Counted from the first letter of the stretch, positions 1 through 8,985 are shown. The stretch is 64,000 nucleotides of DNA from CP2-2F sp034436355 (GCA_034436355.1 DAOTVQ010000038.1:124001-188000); one strand, 5' to 3'. Notes: generated by a model not told the origin, from the letters alone. Numbers and translations: made by a program.

Positions 1-349
1 GATAGTCGCTCGGCAAGTTCAGCAGTGGAATGCCATAATCTTCAGCAGCTTTACGGGCAAGTGCATCAATGCTGCCAGCCACGCCAACGGCAGCCACTTC
101 CATCTGCGCTAAATCGTGGATAATGGCGGCAAGCGTCAGCTTATCGCTGAGCAAGTGCAGCGCATCCATAGAGAGCAAGGCAAGTTCGCGCCCTTCAAGA
201 GAAGGAAAAGCGGGCGGGCGCGTGTGCAACATCGAGACCCACGTCACTGGGCGCGCCAAGCCTTCGCGCCCTGCCACAAGGCGCGTGCCAATCGGCAAGG
301 CATGACGCAGCAAATCCAGAACGGTGATGATCGGGCGCGAGTCAGTCAT
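1..349 (-). CDS. PucR-family transcriptional regulator, N-terminal part (cut by window edge)
   Basis: Partial gene that runs off the left edge; 116 codons are visible from the ATG at 349. The protein begins MTDSRPIITVLDLL and carries GTRLVAGREGLARPVTW and then LALLSMDALHLL, which match the PucR N-terminal domain (PF07905, purine catabolism regulator-like). In this family the domain is followed by a central region and a C-terminal helix-turn-helix that would lie outside the window. The start is 11 bp beyond the glutamine synthetase stop, on the same strand, so it is probably the last gene of that operon. A role in controlling nitrogen, purine or polyamine use is inference from the neighbour. 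The Shine-Dalgarno match is weak and no other in-frame start was found between the glutamine synthetase stop and this ATG. Confidence 0.75.
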   Translation of the reverse strand, partial: MTDSRPIITVLDLLRHALPIGTRLVAGREGLARPVTWVSMLHTRPPAFPSLEGRELALLSMDALHLLSDKLTLAAIIHDLAQMEVAAVGVAGSIDALARKAAEDYGIPLLNLPSDY

Positions 350-360
350 CGTCGGTGCGC

Positions 361-1695
361 CTAGTAGTTCAGCAAATAGCGGTCAAGTTCCCAAGGCGAA
401 ACGCTCAGCACATAGTCGTTCCACTCCAAGCGCTTCGCCTCTAAAAAGCGCTCGAAAACGGTCAGCCCAAGCGCCGTGCTTGCTAGTTCAGAGCGCTCTA
501 GCGCTTCAAGCGCCTCGTGCAGCGAGGTGGGCAGGGTTGCCATCTGCCGCCGCCGTGCATTGAAGGCATAGAGTTCCTCTTCGGCAGGCGGTGGCAGCGG
601 TGTCTCTTGTTGAATGCCATCCAAGCCGCTGTGCAGCATAACGGCAAAAGCAAGGTAGGGATTGCAGCTTGGGTCAACACAGCGCAGTTCCACCCGCGCC
701 CGTTGGCGCCCGCTCGGTTGATTGCGCGGCACGCGCAGCAGCGCAGCGCGGTTTAGCTGCGCCCACGTCAAATAGACAGGCGCCTCTAAGCCTGCCACCA
801 AGCGTTTATAGCTGTTGACCAGCGGTGCCAACACCGCACAGATGCCGCGTGCGTGCGCCAACTGACCCGCCATAAAGGCGCGCCCTAGTGGGGAGAGTCC
901 ATAGGCATCGTTTGAGTCGGCAAAGAGGTTTGTGCCGTGAAAATCGGTCAGCATTTGATGGGTATGCATCCCGCTGCCTGCGATGCCGGCTAAGGGCTTG
1001 GGCATAAAGGTTGCCAGCAAGCCGTGATCACGTGCTACAGAACGCACCACAAGGCGCGCCGTCATAATGGCATCTGCCATGGGCAGTGCTTCAAGCGGCG
1101 CAAAGTCAATCTCATGCTGCCCGTCACCTACTTCGGAATGCGCCGAGTCGATCTGAATGCCCATCGACTCAAGGGCATCGGTGATGGCGCGCCGCACGCG
1201 CTGCGTTTGGCTGTCGCTCACGTCAAAATAGCCCGCGTGATCGCCCGCTTGTGGCGGCGACACCATACCGCTTGGCGGTCGGAATAGGTAGAATTCCAAC
1301 TCTGGCGAGACAAGGTAGCGGTAGCGCTGCGTGGCAGCCTTTTCAACGGCACGGCGCAGCACACCGCGCGGATCGCCGCCGTAGGGTTCGCCCGTGGGCG
1401 TGTAGACATCGCAGATCAGGCGCGCCACGCGCTCAGTGCTGCTCGCCCAAGCCTGCATGGCATAGGTGGCAGCGTCAGGGTGCAAGAACATATCCGACTC
1501 TGCCACACGCGCAAAGCCTTCCAGTGCCGATCCGTCGAACCAGATGCCGTGTTCAAAGGCTGCCTCTAGTTGGCGGGCAGGAATCTGCACCATTTTGACC
1601 ATGCCGGTGATGTCTGTAAATTGTAGGTCAATATAAGCGATCTGATCGCGCTCGGCGCGTGCGATTACAGTTTGGGCTGCCTCAGAGAGCGTCAC
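361..1695 (-). CDS. glnA: Glutamine synthetase, type I
   Basis: ATP-dependent ligation of ammonia to glutamate in the cytosol. All class signatures are present in the 444-residue protein: FDGSALEGF near residue 55, SPELEFYLF, SEVGDGQHEIDF near 185-197 (metal and glutamate binding), TFMPKP..G..GSGMHTH near 228-245, NSYKRLV near 293, NRAALLRVP near 315 and ELRCVDPSCNPYLAFA. The length fits the short GSI form without the insertion and the usual adenylylation loop. The start codon is GTG at 1695, three bases beyond the TAA of the upstream binding-protein gene and about 10 nt after a GGAAAGG ribosome site. It is followed by a PucR regulator. GlnA-like gamma-glutamyl ligases of amine catabolism share these motifs, so the true substrate could be a polyamine. 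Confidence 0.88.
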   Translation of the reverse strand: MTLSEAAQTVIARAERDQIAYIDLQFTDITGMVKMVQIPARQLEAAFEHGIWFDGSALEGFARVAESDMFLHPDAATYAMQAWASSTERVARLICDVYTPTGEPYGGDPRGVLRRAVEKAATQRYRYLVSPELEFYLFRPPSGMVSPPQAGDHAGYFDVSDSQTQRVRRAITDALESMGIQIDSAHSEVGDGQHEIDFAPLEALPMADAIMTARLVVRSVARDHGLLATFMPKPLAGIAGSGMHTHQMLTDFHGTNLFADSNDAYGLSPLGRAFMAGQLAHARGICAVLAPLVNSYKRLVAGLEAPVYLTWAQLNRAALLRVPRNQPSGRQRARVELRCVDPSCNPYLAFAVMLHSGLDGIQQETPLPPPAEEELYAFNARRRQMATLPTSLHEALEALERSELASTALGLTVFERFLEAKRLEWNDYVLSVSPWELDRYLLNY

Positions 1696-1698
1696 GGT

Positions 1699-2622
1699 TT
1701 AGCCTTTCCAATCCGCCAAGCGCTGCCAGCCGCTGCCTTCATGCCCAAACCTGAAGTGATTAGGGTGTAAAATCTCAGCAAGGATTTCTAGCGACTCCAC
1801 CAAGCGCGGCCCCGGTCGGTTAAAATACTGGTTGCCGTCGGTCAGGTAGATACGTTCGTTCTGCACAGCCCGCAATGCCGCCCAGCCCTCAAGCCCTTGC
1901 AAAAGGGGAACATCCTGCGCGGTGCGCGCCATATCAAAGCCACACGGCATTAAGATGATGATCTCAGGATCAGCAGCACGGAGCGCATCCCACGTTAGCC
2001 ATGGCGAATGCTGCCCTGCCTCCCCGAACAAATTAACGCCGCCCGCCCTCTCGACCAGCTCAGGCATCCAATTGCCACCTGCCATCAGCGGATCAACCCA
2101 TTCAATGCAGGCAACCGTTGGCTTTTCGGCTAGGGCTTGCGCCTGCACCGTAATCGCTGCCATCCGCGCTTGTAGTGCTGCCACCACAGCCGCACCGCGT
2201 TCGCTTACACCTAGCACATCCGCCACACGCTGCACATCCGCCCAAATATCAGCAAGGCGGTTTGGCTCTAGCGAGACGATCTGCGCCGCAGATGACCATG
2301 TGCAAACCGCCTGCTGCACATCAGAAAGGCTGACGGCGCACACCTCACACAGCGATTGCGTCACGATGACATCCGGTTGCAGGGACTGCAACAATGCTTC
2401 ATCCACGCGGTAAACCGAGATTGCCTCGCTTAGCACGGCGCGCACGCGCTCGTTGATCTGTGCGCTGCTGCCATGCGGATCGAATTTTGGCGCGGTGCAA
2501 ATCGGCAGTGTTTTTACCATCTCAGGGTAATCGCACTCATGGGAGCGCCCGACCAGTTGATCTGCCATGCCAAGCGCACAGACGATCTCGGTGCTGCTGG
2601 GCAGAAGTGAGACAATACGCAT
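1699..2622 (-). CDS. Cobalamin-binding-type periplasmic binding protein (BtuF-like), no signal peptide
   Basis: A 307-residue helical-backbone metal/cobalamin binding protein. It opens MRIVSLLPSSTEIVCALGM and continues VGRSHECDYP, the standard start of the BtuF-like family found outside ABC operons. Later segments such as QPDVIVTQSLCEVCAVS and ERAGGVNLFGEAGQ support the fold. I chose the ATG at 2622 because the longer open frame to 2709 runs into the upstream gene and does not resemble the family. There is no signal peptide and no permease or ATPase gene beside it, as is usual for this subgroup, so it may be cytoplasmic or exported another way. It sits between alaX (16 bp away) and glnA (3 bp away), evidently in one transcript. 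The ligand is not shown by the sequence. Confidence 0.75.
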   Translation of the reverse strand: MRIVSLLPSSTEIVCALGMADQLVGRSHECDYPEMVKTLPICTAPKFDPHGSSAQINERVRAVLSEAISVYRVDEALLQSLQPDVIVTQSLCEVCAVSLSDVQQAVCTWSSAAQIVSLEPNRLADIWADVQRVADVLGVSERGAAVVAALQARMAAITVQAQALAEKPTVACIEWVDPLMAGGNWMPELVERAGGVNLFGEAGQHSPWLTWDALRAADPEIIILMPCGFDMARTAQDVPLLQGLEGWAALRAVQNERIYLTDGNQYFNRPGPRLVESLEILAEILHPNHFRFGHEGSGWQRLADWKG

Positions 2623-2638
2623 TCTAGACTCCAAAGCA

Positions 2639-3835
2639 CTATGCCAACAGCGCCACGGCGGCGTTGATGGCAGCTTGCATTTTCTCCAAATCGGCAGGCA
2701 CACCACCACCTTGTGCTAGATTCGGTCTGCCGCCGCCACGCGCACCGATCACCTCTAGCGCCTGCTTGAGCAGCGGCACAACATCCAGCACCACATCTTC
2801 GCTGCGGGCAAAGATCAACTGCGCTTTTTCACCCGCCGCGCCAAGCAAAGCGATCACGCCCGACTCGGCAGCCAGCTTTTGGGCAAGCAAGCGTACCTCA
2901 TCAGCACTGCGGGCGAAAGCACGCGCCACAAGGCGATAGCTGCCATGTGTGGCAGCGCTGCTTAGCAAGCCTGCTGCCTCGTAAGCTGCCAGTTGCTCAC
3001 GGGCTGCCTTTAGTTCGCTTTGCAGGGTGCGGTTTTGCTCTTGCAGGCGCGCCACTGAATCAGGCAATTCCCAATAGCCTACGGTCAGCGCGGCAGTCAG
3101 GCGGTTGATGATGTCATTTTTCGCACGGTAGTCGCGCAGGGCGCGCTCACCACACTTGAACTCCAAGCGCGTTGTCTCGCCGCGCCGTTCTGCCTTCACC
3201 ACCTTGATCACGCCGATCTCGCCGGTGCGTGCCACGTGCGTGCCACCGCAAGCGGTGATGTCGAAACCACCGGTATCCACGATCCGCACTTTGCCATTCA
3301 CCTCAGGCAGTTTGCGGATGTTCAGCGCTGCCAATTCCTCTGGCGTGGGAAACCAAGCACGCACAGGGCGATCCTCCAGCACGATCTGGTTTGCCAGATT
3401 TTCGACGGCTTCCCAATCGGCAGGCAGCAGGTTGGTACGATCCACATCAATGGTCATGCTCTCAGCGCTCATGTGGACGCTGAGGGTGCGTGCCTGTGCA
3501 GCCTGTTCCAGCGCTTGCGAGAGGACGTGCTGCCCGCTATGGTGCTGCCGATAATCACGGCGGCGGTCGGCATCAATGCTGCCTTCAACGCGATCCGCCT
3601 GTAAGGGCGCTTCAAGGATGTGCAGCACAGCGCGATCCGAAGGGCGCGTTTGCACATCCAGCACGCGCACGCCGTTCAGCGTGCCGTGATCGGGTGGTTG
3701 CCCGCCACCTTCAGGATAAAAATAGGTGCGATCCAGCACGAGAGCAGGGCGTTCGGCATAGGTCGTCACTTCAAGAACGGCTGCCTCAAAGTGCAGGGTA
3801 TACGAATCGTTGTAGTATAAGCGTTCGGTGGTCAT
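2639..3835 (-). CDS. AlaX-type alanyl-tRNA editing protein with DHHA1 domain
   Basis: A 398-residue stand-alone relative of the alanyl-tRNA synthetase editing domain, expected to remove serine or glycine wrongly attached to tRNA-Ala. The N-terminal part has the tRNA-binding fold (RTYFYPEGGGQPPDHG), then the zinc-binding HxxxH in QHHSGQHVLS near residues 95-104 and CGGTH near 196-200 for the remaining ligands. A predicted coiled coil (SVARLQEQNRTLQSELKAA) leads to a C-terminal DHHA1-like domain ending in GARGGGRPNLAQGGG. No aminoacylation domain is present, so it is not alaS. It is the first gene of the minus-strand operon leading to glnA; the start is divergent from the NACHT gene with a 182 bp shared upstream region. 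Confidence 0.85.
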   Translation of the reverse strand: MTTERLYYNDSYTLHFEAAVLEVTTYAERPALVLDRTYFYPEGGGQPPDHGTLNGVRVLDVQTRPSDRAVLHILEAPLQADRVEGSIDADRRRDYRQHHSGQHVLSQALEQAAQARTLSVHMSAESMTIDVDRTNLLPADWEAVENLANQIVLEDRPVRAWFPTPEELAALNIRKLPEVNGKVRIVDTGGFDITACGGTHVARTGEIGVIKVVKAERRGETTRLEFKCGERALRDYRAKNDIINRLTAALTVGYWELPDSVARLQEQNRTLQSELKAAREQLAAYEAAGLLSSAATHGSYRLVARAFARSADEVRLLAQKLAAESGVIALLGAAGEKAQLIFARSEDVVLDVVPLLKQALEVIGARGGGRPNLAQGGGVPADLEKMQAAINAAVALLA

Positions 3836-4017
3836 GCCGAAAAGTGTAGCGCGGCGGCTGTCTTTTGTCCAAAAGGGCGTGGTAAACTACGTGGCAATCG
3901 CCTATCCCGACGATAGTCTGTGCAGAAAGCGCACCTAAAATGTTCAGCCTGATCGCAAGCTGAGCATTTCCGCGCTATACTCAACATCAGGCTGGCTGCT
4001 GCTGCGGAGAGGAACTC

Positions 4018-6669
4018 ATGCGCTTTGATTTTGGCTCATTCCTGATCGGTTTTGTGGGCGGGCTGCTCGTATCGTTCGTCATTTACCGCTTGCGCGGCGT
4101 CTTTTTGCGCTTGCGCCAGCGTGCGGAGGCGGGTGTTAGCGAGGCGCGTGGTTTCTTGCGTGCTTCGCCCGAAGCGCGCTACGCGGCGCGTGCCGCCGAA
4201 ATATTCAACGCCTATCACATTGGCGGCGAAACACTACCCCTCAGCGATATTTACGTTGAACCGCACTTTCTAGCACCTGTGGCACCGCCCAAACCCGGCG
4301 ATGAGGAATCGACAGCCGCTGCACACATTGTGCCGCCCATCCACGATTTTCCCGCTGCTTACGCGCCCTATAACCTCGATATGCTCTCCGTGCTTGATTT
4401 GCAGAAAGGCGAACGTCATCTGGCGCTTTTGGCGCGGCAGGGCATGGGCAAAAGCACTGCGTTGGCAGTGCTGGGCTTGGTGGCGCTCGGCGAGATCACG
4501 CTGACTGCCATTGATACGGCGCGGGATGAGTATTTCGAGCGCATGATTGCCGAAAAGCCCGCCGAGGAGCGTGAGCAATTGCTACGCAACTATCAGGAAA
4601 ATCAGCGCCGCGCCCTTGAAAAGCTGAACGCACGCTATGATCGCGGTGAGCAGAGTGCACAAGAGGTAGTAGATTTCCGCAGCCTGCTGCCGATCCTCGT
4701 TCATTTGCGCGATATTGATCTGCGCCCTGAAGCGCACGGCATCCAGCCGCCTGCCCCTGCTGCTGATGGAGAAGAAGCATCTAAACCTAAGCGCGCCACA
4801 CAATCCGGCGCAAAGGTTGTCCTCAAGCCGCTTGATCCCGCAGAGCCAATCGTCCGTGCGCTGCAAAAGCGCTTTGGTGGTGCCGCTGCCAGCCAGCTGC
4901 CAAAGTTGGTCTATAAGCGGTTGGCAGAAGGCACCTGCCTTGTGCTGATTGACGGCTTTGATGAACTGCCTGAGGCTGAAAAGCCCGCCAAGCTGGTCTG
5001 GTTGCGCCAATTGATGGCGCTCTACAAGGCAAATTTCATCATTGTGGCAGCAGGCACTCACGGCTACGATCCGCTGCTGAACTTGGGCTTTCAGGCGTGC
5101 TATCTGCGCGCTTGGCGCGATATGGATTATGATCATCTGGCAGATCGCTGGGCAGTGGCATGGACAAAAACGGGTAGACGCGTTGCCATGCCGGATGCCA
5201 AGCAGATCGCCCGCGTCAAGACGGGCAACCGCGGACGGACACCGCTGGATGTGACGCTTAAAATTTGGGCAGACTATGCCAATGATATGAAAGCACCCGG
5301 CAGACGGGGTTGGTATGATTTCTACATCCGCCGCGCCCTGCCCAATGAGGCACTGCGCCCGATCTTGCAAACTGCCGCCGCCGAGATGCTGCACACAAAT
5401 GCCGCTGCGCTGCCGCGTGAGCGCTTCAAAGCACTGCTGGTTGAGGCATTCAGCGGTGCTGATGGCAAACCAACGCTCAACATTGAGGCAGAGCTGACCA
5501 AATTGCTGAAGTGCGAGGCGTTGCTGATCGACCATCCCGCCGATCACTTTGGCTTCATCCATCCGTTGATCACCGCCTACTTTGCCGCTGAAACGCTGGA
5601 CGCTTCTTCAGCAGTAGCAGTTGCCACACAGCCTGCTTGGGCAAACGCAATGCCTTTCGCCGCGATTCGCCTGCCCCTAGATGCAGCCGTGGGTGAAGTG
5701 CTGAATGCACCACCGGATTTGCTCTACACAGCCTTGTTCAACATGACCTATTGGCTGCCTGATGCGCCCAGTGATGCCAAGTGGCGCGCTGAGTTCTTCA
5801 AACGCATGGGCGGTGCTGCCCTGCTTGCGCCCAGCCAATATCCGCTGCTGCGCGAACGTGCGATGGCAGCCTTGGTGACAGCCCGCGATATCCCAACGGC
5901 AGCGGTCATCTTCCAGCACGCCCTAGAGCATCCTGAGCCGTTGGTAAGGCGGCTTGGCTGCATTGGGTTAGGCGCACTGGGCGATAGCGAATACCTGCAA
6001 TACCTGACGCCGCTGCTGAATGACAAGGATCGGCATGTGCGCTTGGCAGTTGGCTTTGCGCTGGGCGCCATCGGCACTGATGCAGCACTGGACACCATGA
6101 CTGATGGCTTGCTGCAAGGGGATCGGGATTTGCAGCGTGCCATCGCAGAGGCGTTGGCAGCACTGCCGGGCGATGGTCATGCCGTGCTGCGCGAGGCAAT
6201 CGCCAGCGACGAACTAGCACTGCGCCGTGCTGCCGTCTATGGCTTGGCGCGCATTCGCACTGCATGGGCAGTGGCGCTCATCTACCGTACGCAACTTGAA
6301 GATAGCGAGCCATACGTCCGCATGGCAGCCGACCAAGCCTTCAACCTTGCCGAAAGCCCTGATCAAGGTGGCATCAAGCGCAATCCGCCTATTGAACAGA
6401 TTGAATGGCTGGTCGAGTGGATGAGCGAACGCGGTGAAGTGGTGCCGAGTGGCGAGAATGCGCCGCTTGCCCTGATCCGTTCGCTGCAAGAGGGCAACGC
6501 CGAAGTGCGCGCCGCCTCTGCGCGCACCCTTGCCGAGGTTGGGCATGTGCGTGCGCTGAAGGCGCTTTACAAGGCGCTCACTGATCACGAAGACAGCGTG
6601 CGCGCCGAAGTGTACGCAGCCCTCGGCGCAATGCAGCAGCGCGTAGGCAGCCCGCTGCCTACGGTCTAG
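4018..6669 (+). CDS. Membrane-anchored NACHT-type STAND ATPase with C-terminal HEAT repeats
   Basis: An 883-residue protein of likely sensor or signalling function. Residues 7-25 (FLIGFVGGLLVSFVIY) form one N-terminal membrane segment, followed by a basic stretch. A NACHT-like NTPase follows: the P-loop is ARQGMGKST near residues 139-147 and the Walker B region is VLIDGFDELP near 306-316, the pattern of NACHT proteins. From about residue 640 to the end there are HEAT/PBS-lyase-like repeats (EPLVRRLGCIGLGALGDSEY, DRHVRLAVGFALGAIGTD, NAEVRAASARTLAEVG, EDSVRAEVYAALGAM). The RBS is gagagg. It is alone, divergent from alaX and convergent with aspartate kinase (13 bp between stops). Bacterial NACHT proteins include phage-defence proteins, but no effector domain is recognisable here, so the role is open. 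Confidence 0.8.
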   Translation: MRFDFGSFLIGFVGGLLVSFVIYRLRGVFLRLRQRAEAGVSEARGFLRASPEARYAARAAEIFNAYHIGGETLPLSDIYVEPHFLAPVAPPKPGDEESTAAAHIVPPIHDFPAAYAPYNLDMLSVLDLQKGERHLALLARQGMGKSTALAVLGLVALGEITLTAIDTARDEYFERMIAEKPAEEREQLLRNYQENQRRALEKLNARYDRGEQSAQEVVDFRSLLPILVHLRDIDLRPEAHGIQPPAPAADGEEASKPKRATQSGAKVVLKPLDPAEPIVRALQKRFGGAAASQLPKLVYKRLAEGTCLVLIDGFDELPEAEKPAKLVWLRQLMALYKANFIIVAAGTHGYDPLLNLGFQACYLRAWRDMDYDHLADRWAVAWTKTGRRVAMPDAKQIARVKTGNRGRTPLDVTLKIWADYANDMKAPGRRGWYDFYIRRALPNEALRPILQTAAAEMLHTNAAALPRERFKALLVEAFSGADGKPTLNIEAELTKLLKCEALLIDHPADHFGFIHPLITAYFAAETLDASSAVAVATQPAWANAMPFAAIRLPLDAAVGEVLNAPPDLLYTALFNMTYWLPDAPSDAKWRAEFFKRMGGAALLAPSQYPLLRERAMAALVTARDIPTAAVIFQHALEHPEPLVRRLGCIGLGALGDSEYLQYLTPLLNDKDRHVRLAVGFALGAIGTDAALDTMTDGLLQGDRDLQRAIAEALAALPGDGHAVLREAIASDELALRRAAVYGLARIRTAWAVALIYRTQLEDSEPYVRMAADQAFNLAESPDQGGIKRNPPIEQIEWLVEWMSERGEVVPSGENAPLALIRSLQEGNAEVRAASARTLAEVGHVRALKALYKALTDHEDSVRAEVYAALGAMQQRVGSPLPTV

Positions 6670-6682
6670 CCTGCTGCTACGC

Positions 6683-8047
6683 TCAGACTTCTACCGCGTC
6701 CGATTCGGTTAGGCTATGGAACTGCCGTAAGGCTTCGCGCACATCAGCAGGGTTCACAGCCACCAAACGGCGTTCATTCGCACCCAGCGCAGAGGCTAAT
6801 GGGCGAATGTTCTTGCTCAAGATCGGGCGCAGGTCGGTGCGTGCGCCAATGGCGGCAATTACCTTGACGGGCTGCACATCCCAATCGGGCAGCAGCACCT
6901 TAAGCTGCCCTGCGGCCTCCAGCACCGCCTGTGGCCCTTCGCTGGTTGGCACGACGAAGACCAGCGTTGCACGGCGGTAGCTCTGCATCACAATGACGGG
7001 ATCGGCGGCAAGGCTGCTGACCTTTTCGCGCACTTTGCCCAAGAAGGTGACCAGATCAAAGGGTTGATCGCGCAGGGCAAGGTAGAGCCCATCCACAGCA
7101 GTAACTGCTTTCACGCGGTGCGCGCTCTGCTGCGGATTGGCGTGAACCAGTGTGCCATCATGATCAAGGTTATGCGGGTTACGCACGCGCAGCGGGATAT
7201 TGTTGCGGATGAGTGGCTCTATAGCGCCGGGGTGCAGCAGTCGCGCACCGAAGAACGCTAACTCGCCAATTTCTTCATAGGTCAGTGAAGGAATCACACG
7301 CGCATTCGGCACTAGGGCAGGATCAGCGCTCATGATGCCATCCACGCTCGTCCACATCCATACCTCGTCAGCACCGAGCGCCGCCGCCAAAAGCGTTGCG
7401 GTCAGGTCGCTACCGCCGCGCCCAAGCGTAGTCGGCTCGCCATTTCGCGTTGCGCCGATGAACCCTGCCACAATCGGCACGACGCCATTATCAAGCAGTG
7501 GGCGCAGAATATGTTCAGCGCGCTCATCAATTGCATCGCGCAGCGGATGCGCGTTTTGATGCACATTGTCGGTAATGATGACCGATTCTGCCTCCACCAG
7601 CGCGGCGCGCAAGCCCTCTTGTTGGGCAAGGGCAGCCGCAATGCTCGCCATCAGGCGCTCGCCAACCGCCATGACCGCATCGCGCTGTTTCGGCAGCAGG
7701 CTGCCATTGTGCGCCACGCTATCGCAGAGCGCCAGAACGTTAAACAAGTAGCTATCCAGCTTTTGCAGAAGATGTTGACGCAACGTGCCAGCCACGAACA
7801 GATTCTCGATCAAAGTGATGTGATCAGCACGCAAGCCCGACACCAGGCGGCGGTAAGCAGTCACCTCCCGCCGTTGGGCAAGTTCGGCGGCACGGCGCAG
7901 CGTATCGGTTGCGCCGCTCATGGCAGAGATGACTACCACGACACGCTGCCACGCCAACCATTCAGCGTGGATGATCTGAATAACGCGGCGTAGTTGTTGG
8001 GCATCCGCCGTGAGTGAGCCACCAAATTTCATCACCAAGAGCGCCAT
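6683..8047 (-). CDS. Aspartate kinase
   Basis: Phosphorylates aspartate, the first step to lysine, threonine and methionine. The 454-residue protein has the KFGGSL start at residues 7-12, the catalytic-domain motif TTLGRGGSDLTATLLAAAL near 205-223, and VWMWTSVDGIMSADP followed by YEEIGELAFFGARLLHP typical of the family. The last 120 or so residues form the paired ACT regulatory region that binds feedback inhibitors. It is a monofunctional enzyme without a homoserine dehydrogenase domain. It lies 25 bp downstream of the thioredoxin gene on the same strand, so it may share the leader-controlled transcript of DUF4395 and thioredoxin; that would link it to sulfur amino acid supply. The second lysine-pathway gene, lysA, is at 12.6 kb on the other strand. 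Confidence 0.92.
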   Translation of the reverse strand: MALLVMKFGGSLTADAQQLRRVIQIIHAEWLAWQRVVVVISAMSGATDTLRRAAELAQRREVTAYRRLVSGLRADHITLIENLFVAGTLRQHLLQKLDSYLFNVLALCDSVAHNGSLLPKQRDAVMAVGERLMASIAAALAQQEGLRAALVEAESVIITDNVHQNAHPLRDAIDERAEHILRPLLDNGVVPIVAGFIGATRNGEPTTLGRGGSDLTATLLAAALGADEVWMWTSVDGIMSADPALVPNARVIPSLTYEEIGELAFFGARLLHPGAIEPLIRNNIPLRVRNPHNLDHDGTLVHANPQQSAHRVKAVTAVDGLYLALRDQPFDLVTFLGKVREKVSSLAADPVIVMQSYRRATLVFVVPTSEGPQAVLEAAGQLKVLLPDWDVQPVKVIAAIGARTDLRPILSKNIRPLASALGANERRLVAVNPADVREALRQFHSLTESDAVEV

Positions 8048-8072
8048 AGCAGGTGTTCCATAAATTGCCTAT

Positions 8073-8477
8073 CTAGGCAGTGTTGAGCTGCTGCTTCAAG
8101 ACTTCAAGGCTTGCCACACCACGATTGACGTAGCGTAATGCTAAAGTCTTATCTAGCACAAAAGTGGTAGGCGCCGAGAAAACGCCCCACCGATCTGCCA
8201 CCTCAGGCTGTTCGGTGGCATCCACCTGCACCACCTGCACCTTAGCGCCAAGTTCGTGTTGCAGTTGGTGCAAGGCGGGCAGCTGCTGGTTGCGGCACGG
8301 CGCGCAAAAAGGTGCCGTGAAATAAACAACGGTTGGCACGCCACTAGGCACGGTTGCCAAGAGCGGATCACGCCGAGCATGGCGGGCTGCCTTCCGCAGC
8401 GCTAAATGGTTATACAGCAGCCATGCTGCCGCGCCCACAGCCATAATGAGTCCTGCACAGATCAGCCGTTCCAGCAT
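8073..8477 (-). CDS. Membrane-anchored thioredoxin-like protein (CAPC active site)
   Basis: A 134-residue thioredoxin-fold protein. An N-terminal hydrophobic segment (LICAGLIMAVGAAAWLLY) should anchor it with the thioredoxin domain outside. The active site is CAPC at residues 58-61 instead of the usual CGPC, inside VVYFTAPFCAPCRNQQLP; the cis-proline loop is FSAPTTFVL. I chose the ATG at 8477 because it has an AAGGAG site 9 nt upstream and lies two bases beyond the DUF4395 stop, while the longer open frame overlaps that gene. The partner DUF4395 protein and the upstream cysteine-codon leader point to a role in thiol or sulfur chemistry. The actual substrate is unknown. Confidence 0.85.
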   Translation of the reverse strand: MLERLICAGLIMAVGAAAWLLYNHLALRKAARHARRDPLLATVPSGVPTVVYFTAPFCAPCRNQQLPALHQLQHELGAKVQVVQVDATEQPEVADRWGVFSAPTTFVLDKTLALRYVNRGVASLEVLKQQLNTA

Positions 8478-8479
8478 GG

Positions 8480-8953
8480 TTAACGCTCCTTCGCATTCAG
8501 TGGGGCGTGCTTGAAGCCTGCCACGCCCAAGCGATGCAGTTGGTAGTAGAGCAGGCAGCCAACACAAATGCCCGCAAATAGGTTTAGGGCAGCAAGCGCC
8601 ACCACCAACCAACTGAGCGCCCAGCCTAGCGCGCCAATGCCAAGCGCAAAGCTCAGCACGGCGACTAGCAGCACCGCACCCCCTACACCTTGCGCGAAAC
8701 GGTGCGGCTCTGGGTTATCCACCTGCACGGCAGGTTTCACAATGCCCGCAGGCTTCAGCGCCAGAAAATAGATCGCTTTGAACAGCACTAAACGGGGAAA
8801 GGCTGTGCCGAGGATCATCACGGCGGTTACGAATGCCACCAAAAGCGGCAACTCCAGCACGAAGGCTAGGATCAATAGGCTGATGATGAACGCCTGATTA
8901 GTACGAAGCGCGCTGTGATCGACCTTGCGCTCAGAACGCGTAGCAATTGCCAT
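8480..8953 (-). CDS. DUF4395 integral membrane protein
   Basis: A 157-residue membrane protein of the DUF4395 family (PF14340). After a short polar start (MAIATRSERKVDHSALRTNQ) there are about four hydrophobic segments, including IISLLILAFVLELPLLVAFV and VLLVAVLSFALGIGALGWAL, and the end of the domain has the family Cys pattern in AGICVGCLLYYQLHRLG. The two cysteines facing a neighbouring thioredoxin suggest a thiol relay across the membrane, which is inference. The ATG at 8953 has AAGGGG upstream; the longer frame to 9019 overlaps the leader terminator and was rejected. It is the first structural gene after the attenuator-like leader and is followed at 2 bp by thioredoxin. Confidence 0.8.
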   Translation of the reverse strand: MAIATRSERKVDHSALRTNQAFIISLLILAFVLELPLLVAFVTAVMILGTAFPRLVLFKAIYFLALKPAGIVKPAVQVDNPEPHRFAQGVGGAVLLVAVLSFALGIGALGWALSWLVVALAALNLFAGICVGCLLYYQLHRLGVAGFKHAPLNAKER

Positions 8954-8985
8954 ATGTTCTTTTCCCCTTTGCTCACACAAACAAA

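Noticed and set aside
2623..2709. Longer start for the BtuF-like gene
   Set aside because: The extension overlaps the alaX gene and has no similarity to the family; the ATG at 2622 starts with the typical MRIVSLLPS.
3901..3990. Regulatory inverted repeats between alaX and the NACHT gene
   Set aside because: CTATC-CCGAC-GATAG and a TTCAGC/GCTGAG pair are short and imperfect; a TATACT at 3976-3981 lacks a matching -35, so I list no promoter.
4582..5562. Long minus-strand frame of 326 codons inside the NACHT gene
   Set aside because: It is antisense to a well-supported coding region, rich in Gln, Cys and His with no domain, and is a by-product of the codon pattern.
8066..8079. TGCCTA-TC-TAGGCA palindrome between thioredoxin and aspartate kinase as a terminator
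   Set aside because: The loop of two bases is too small and no T run follows; read-through is more likely.
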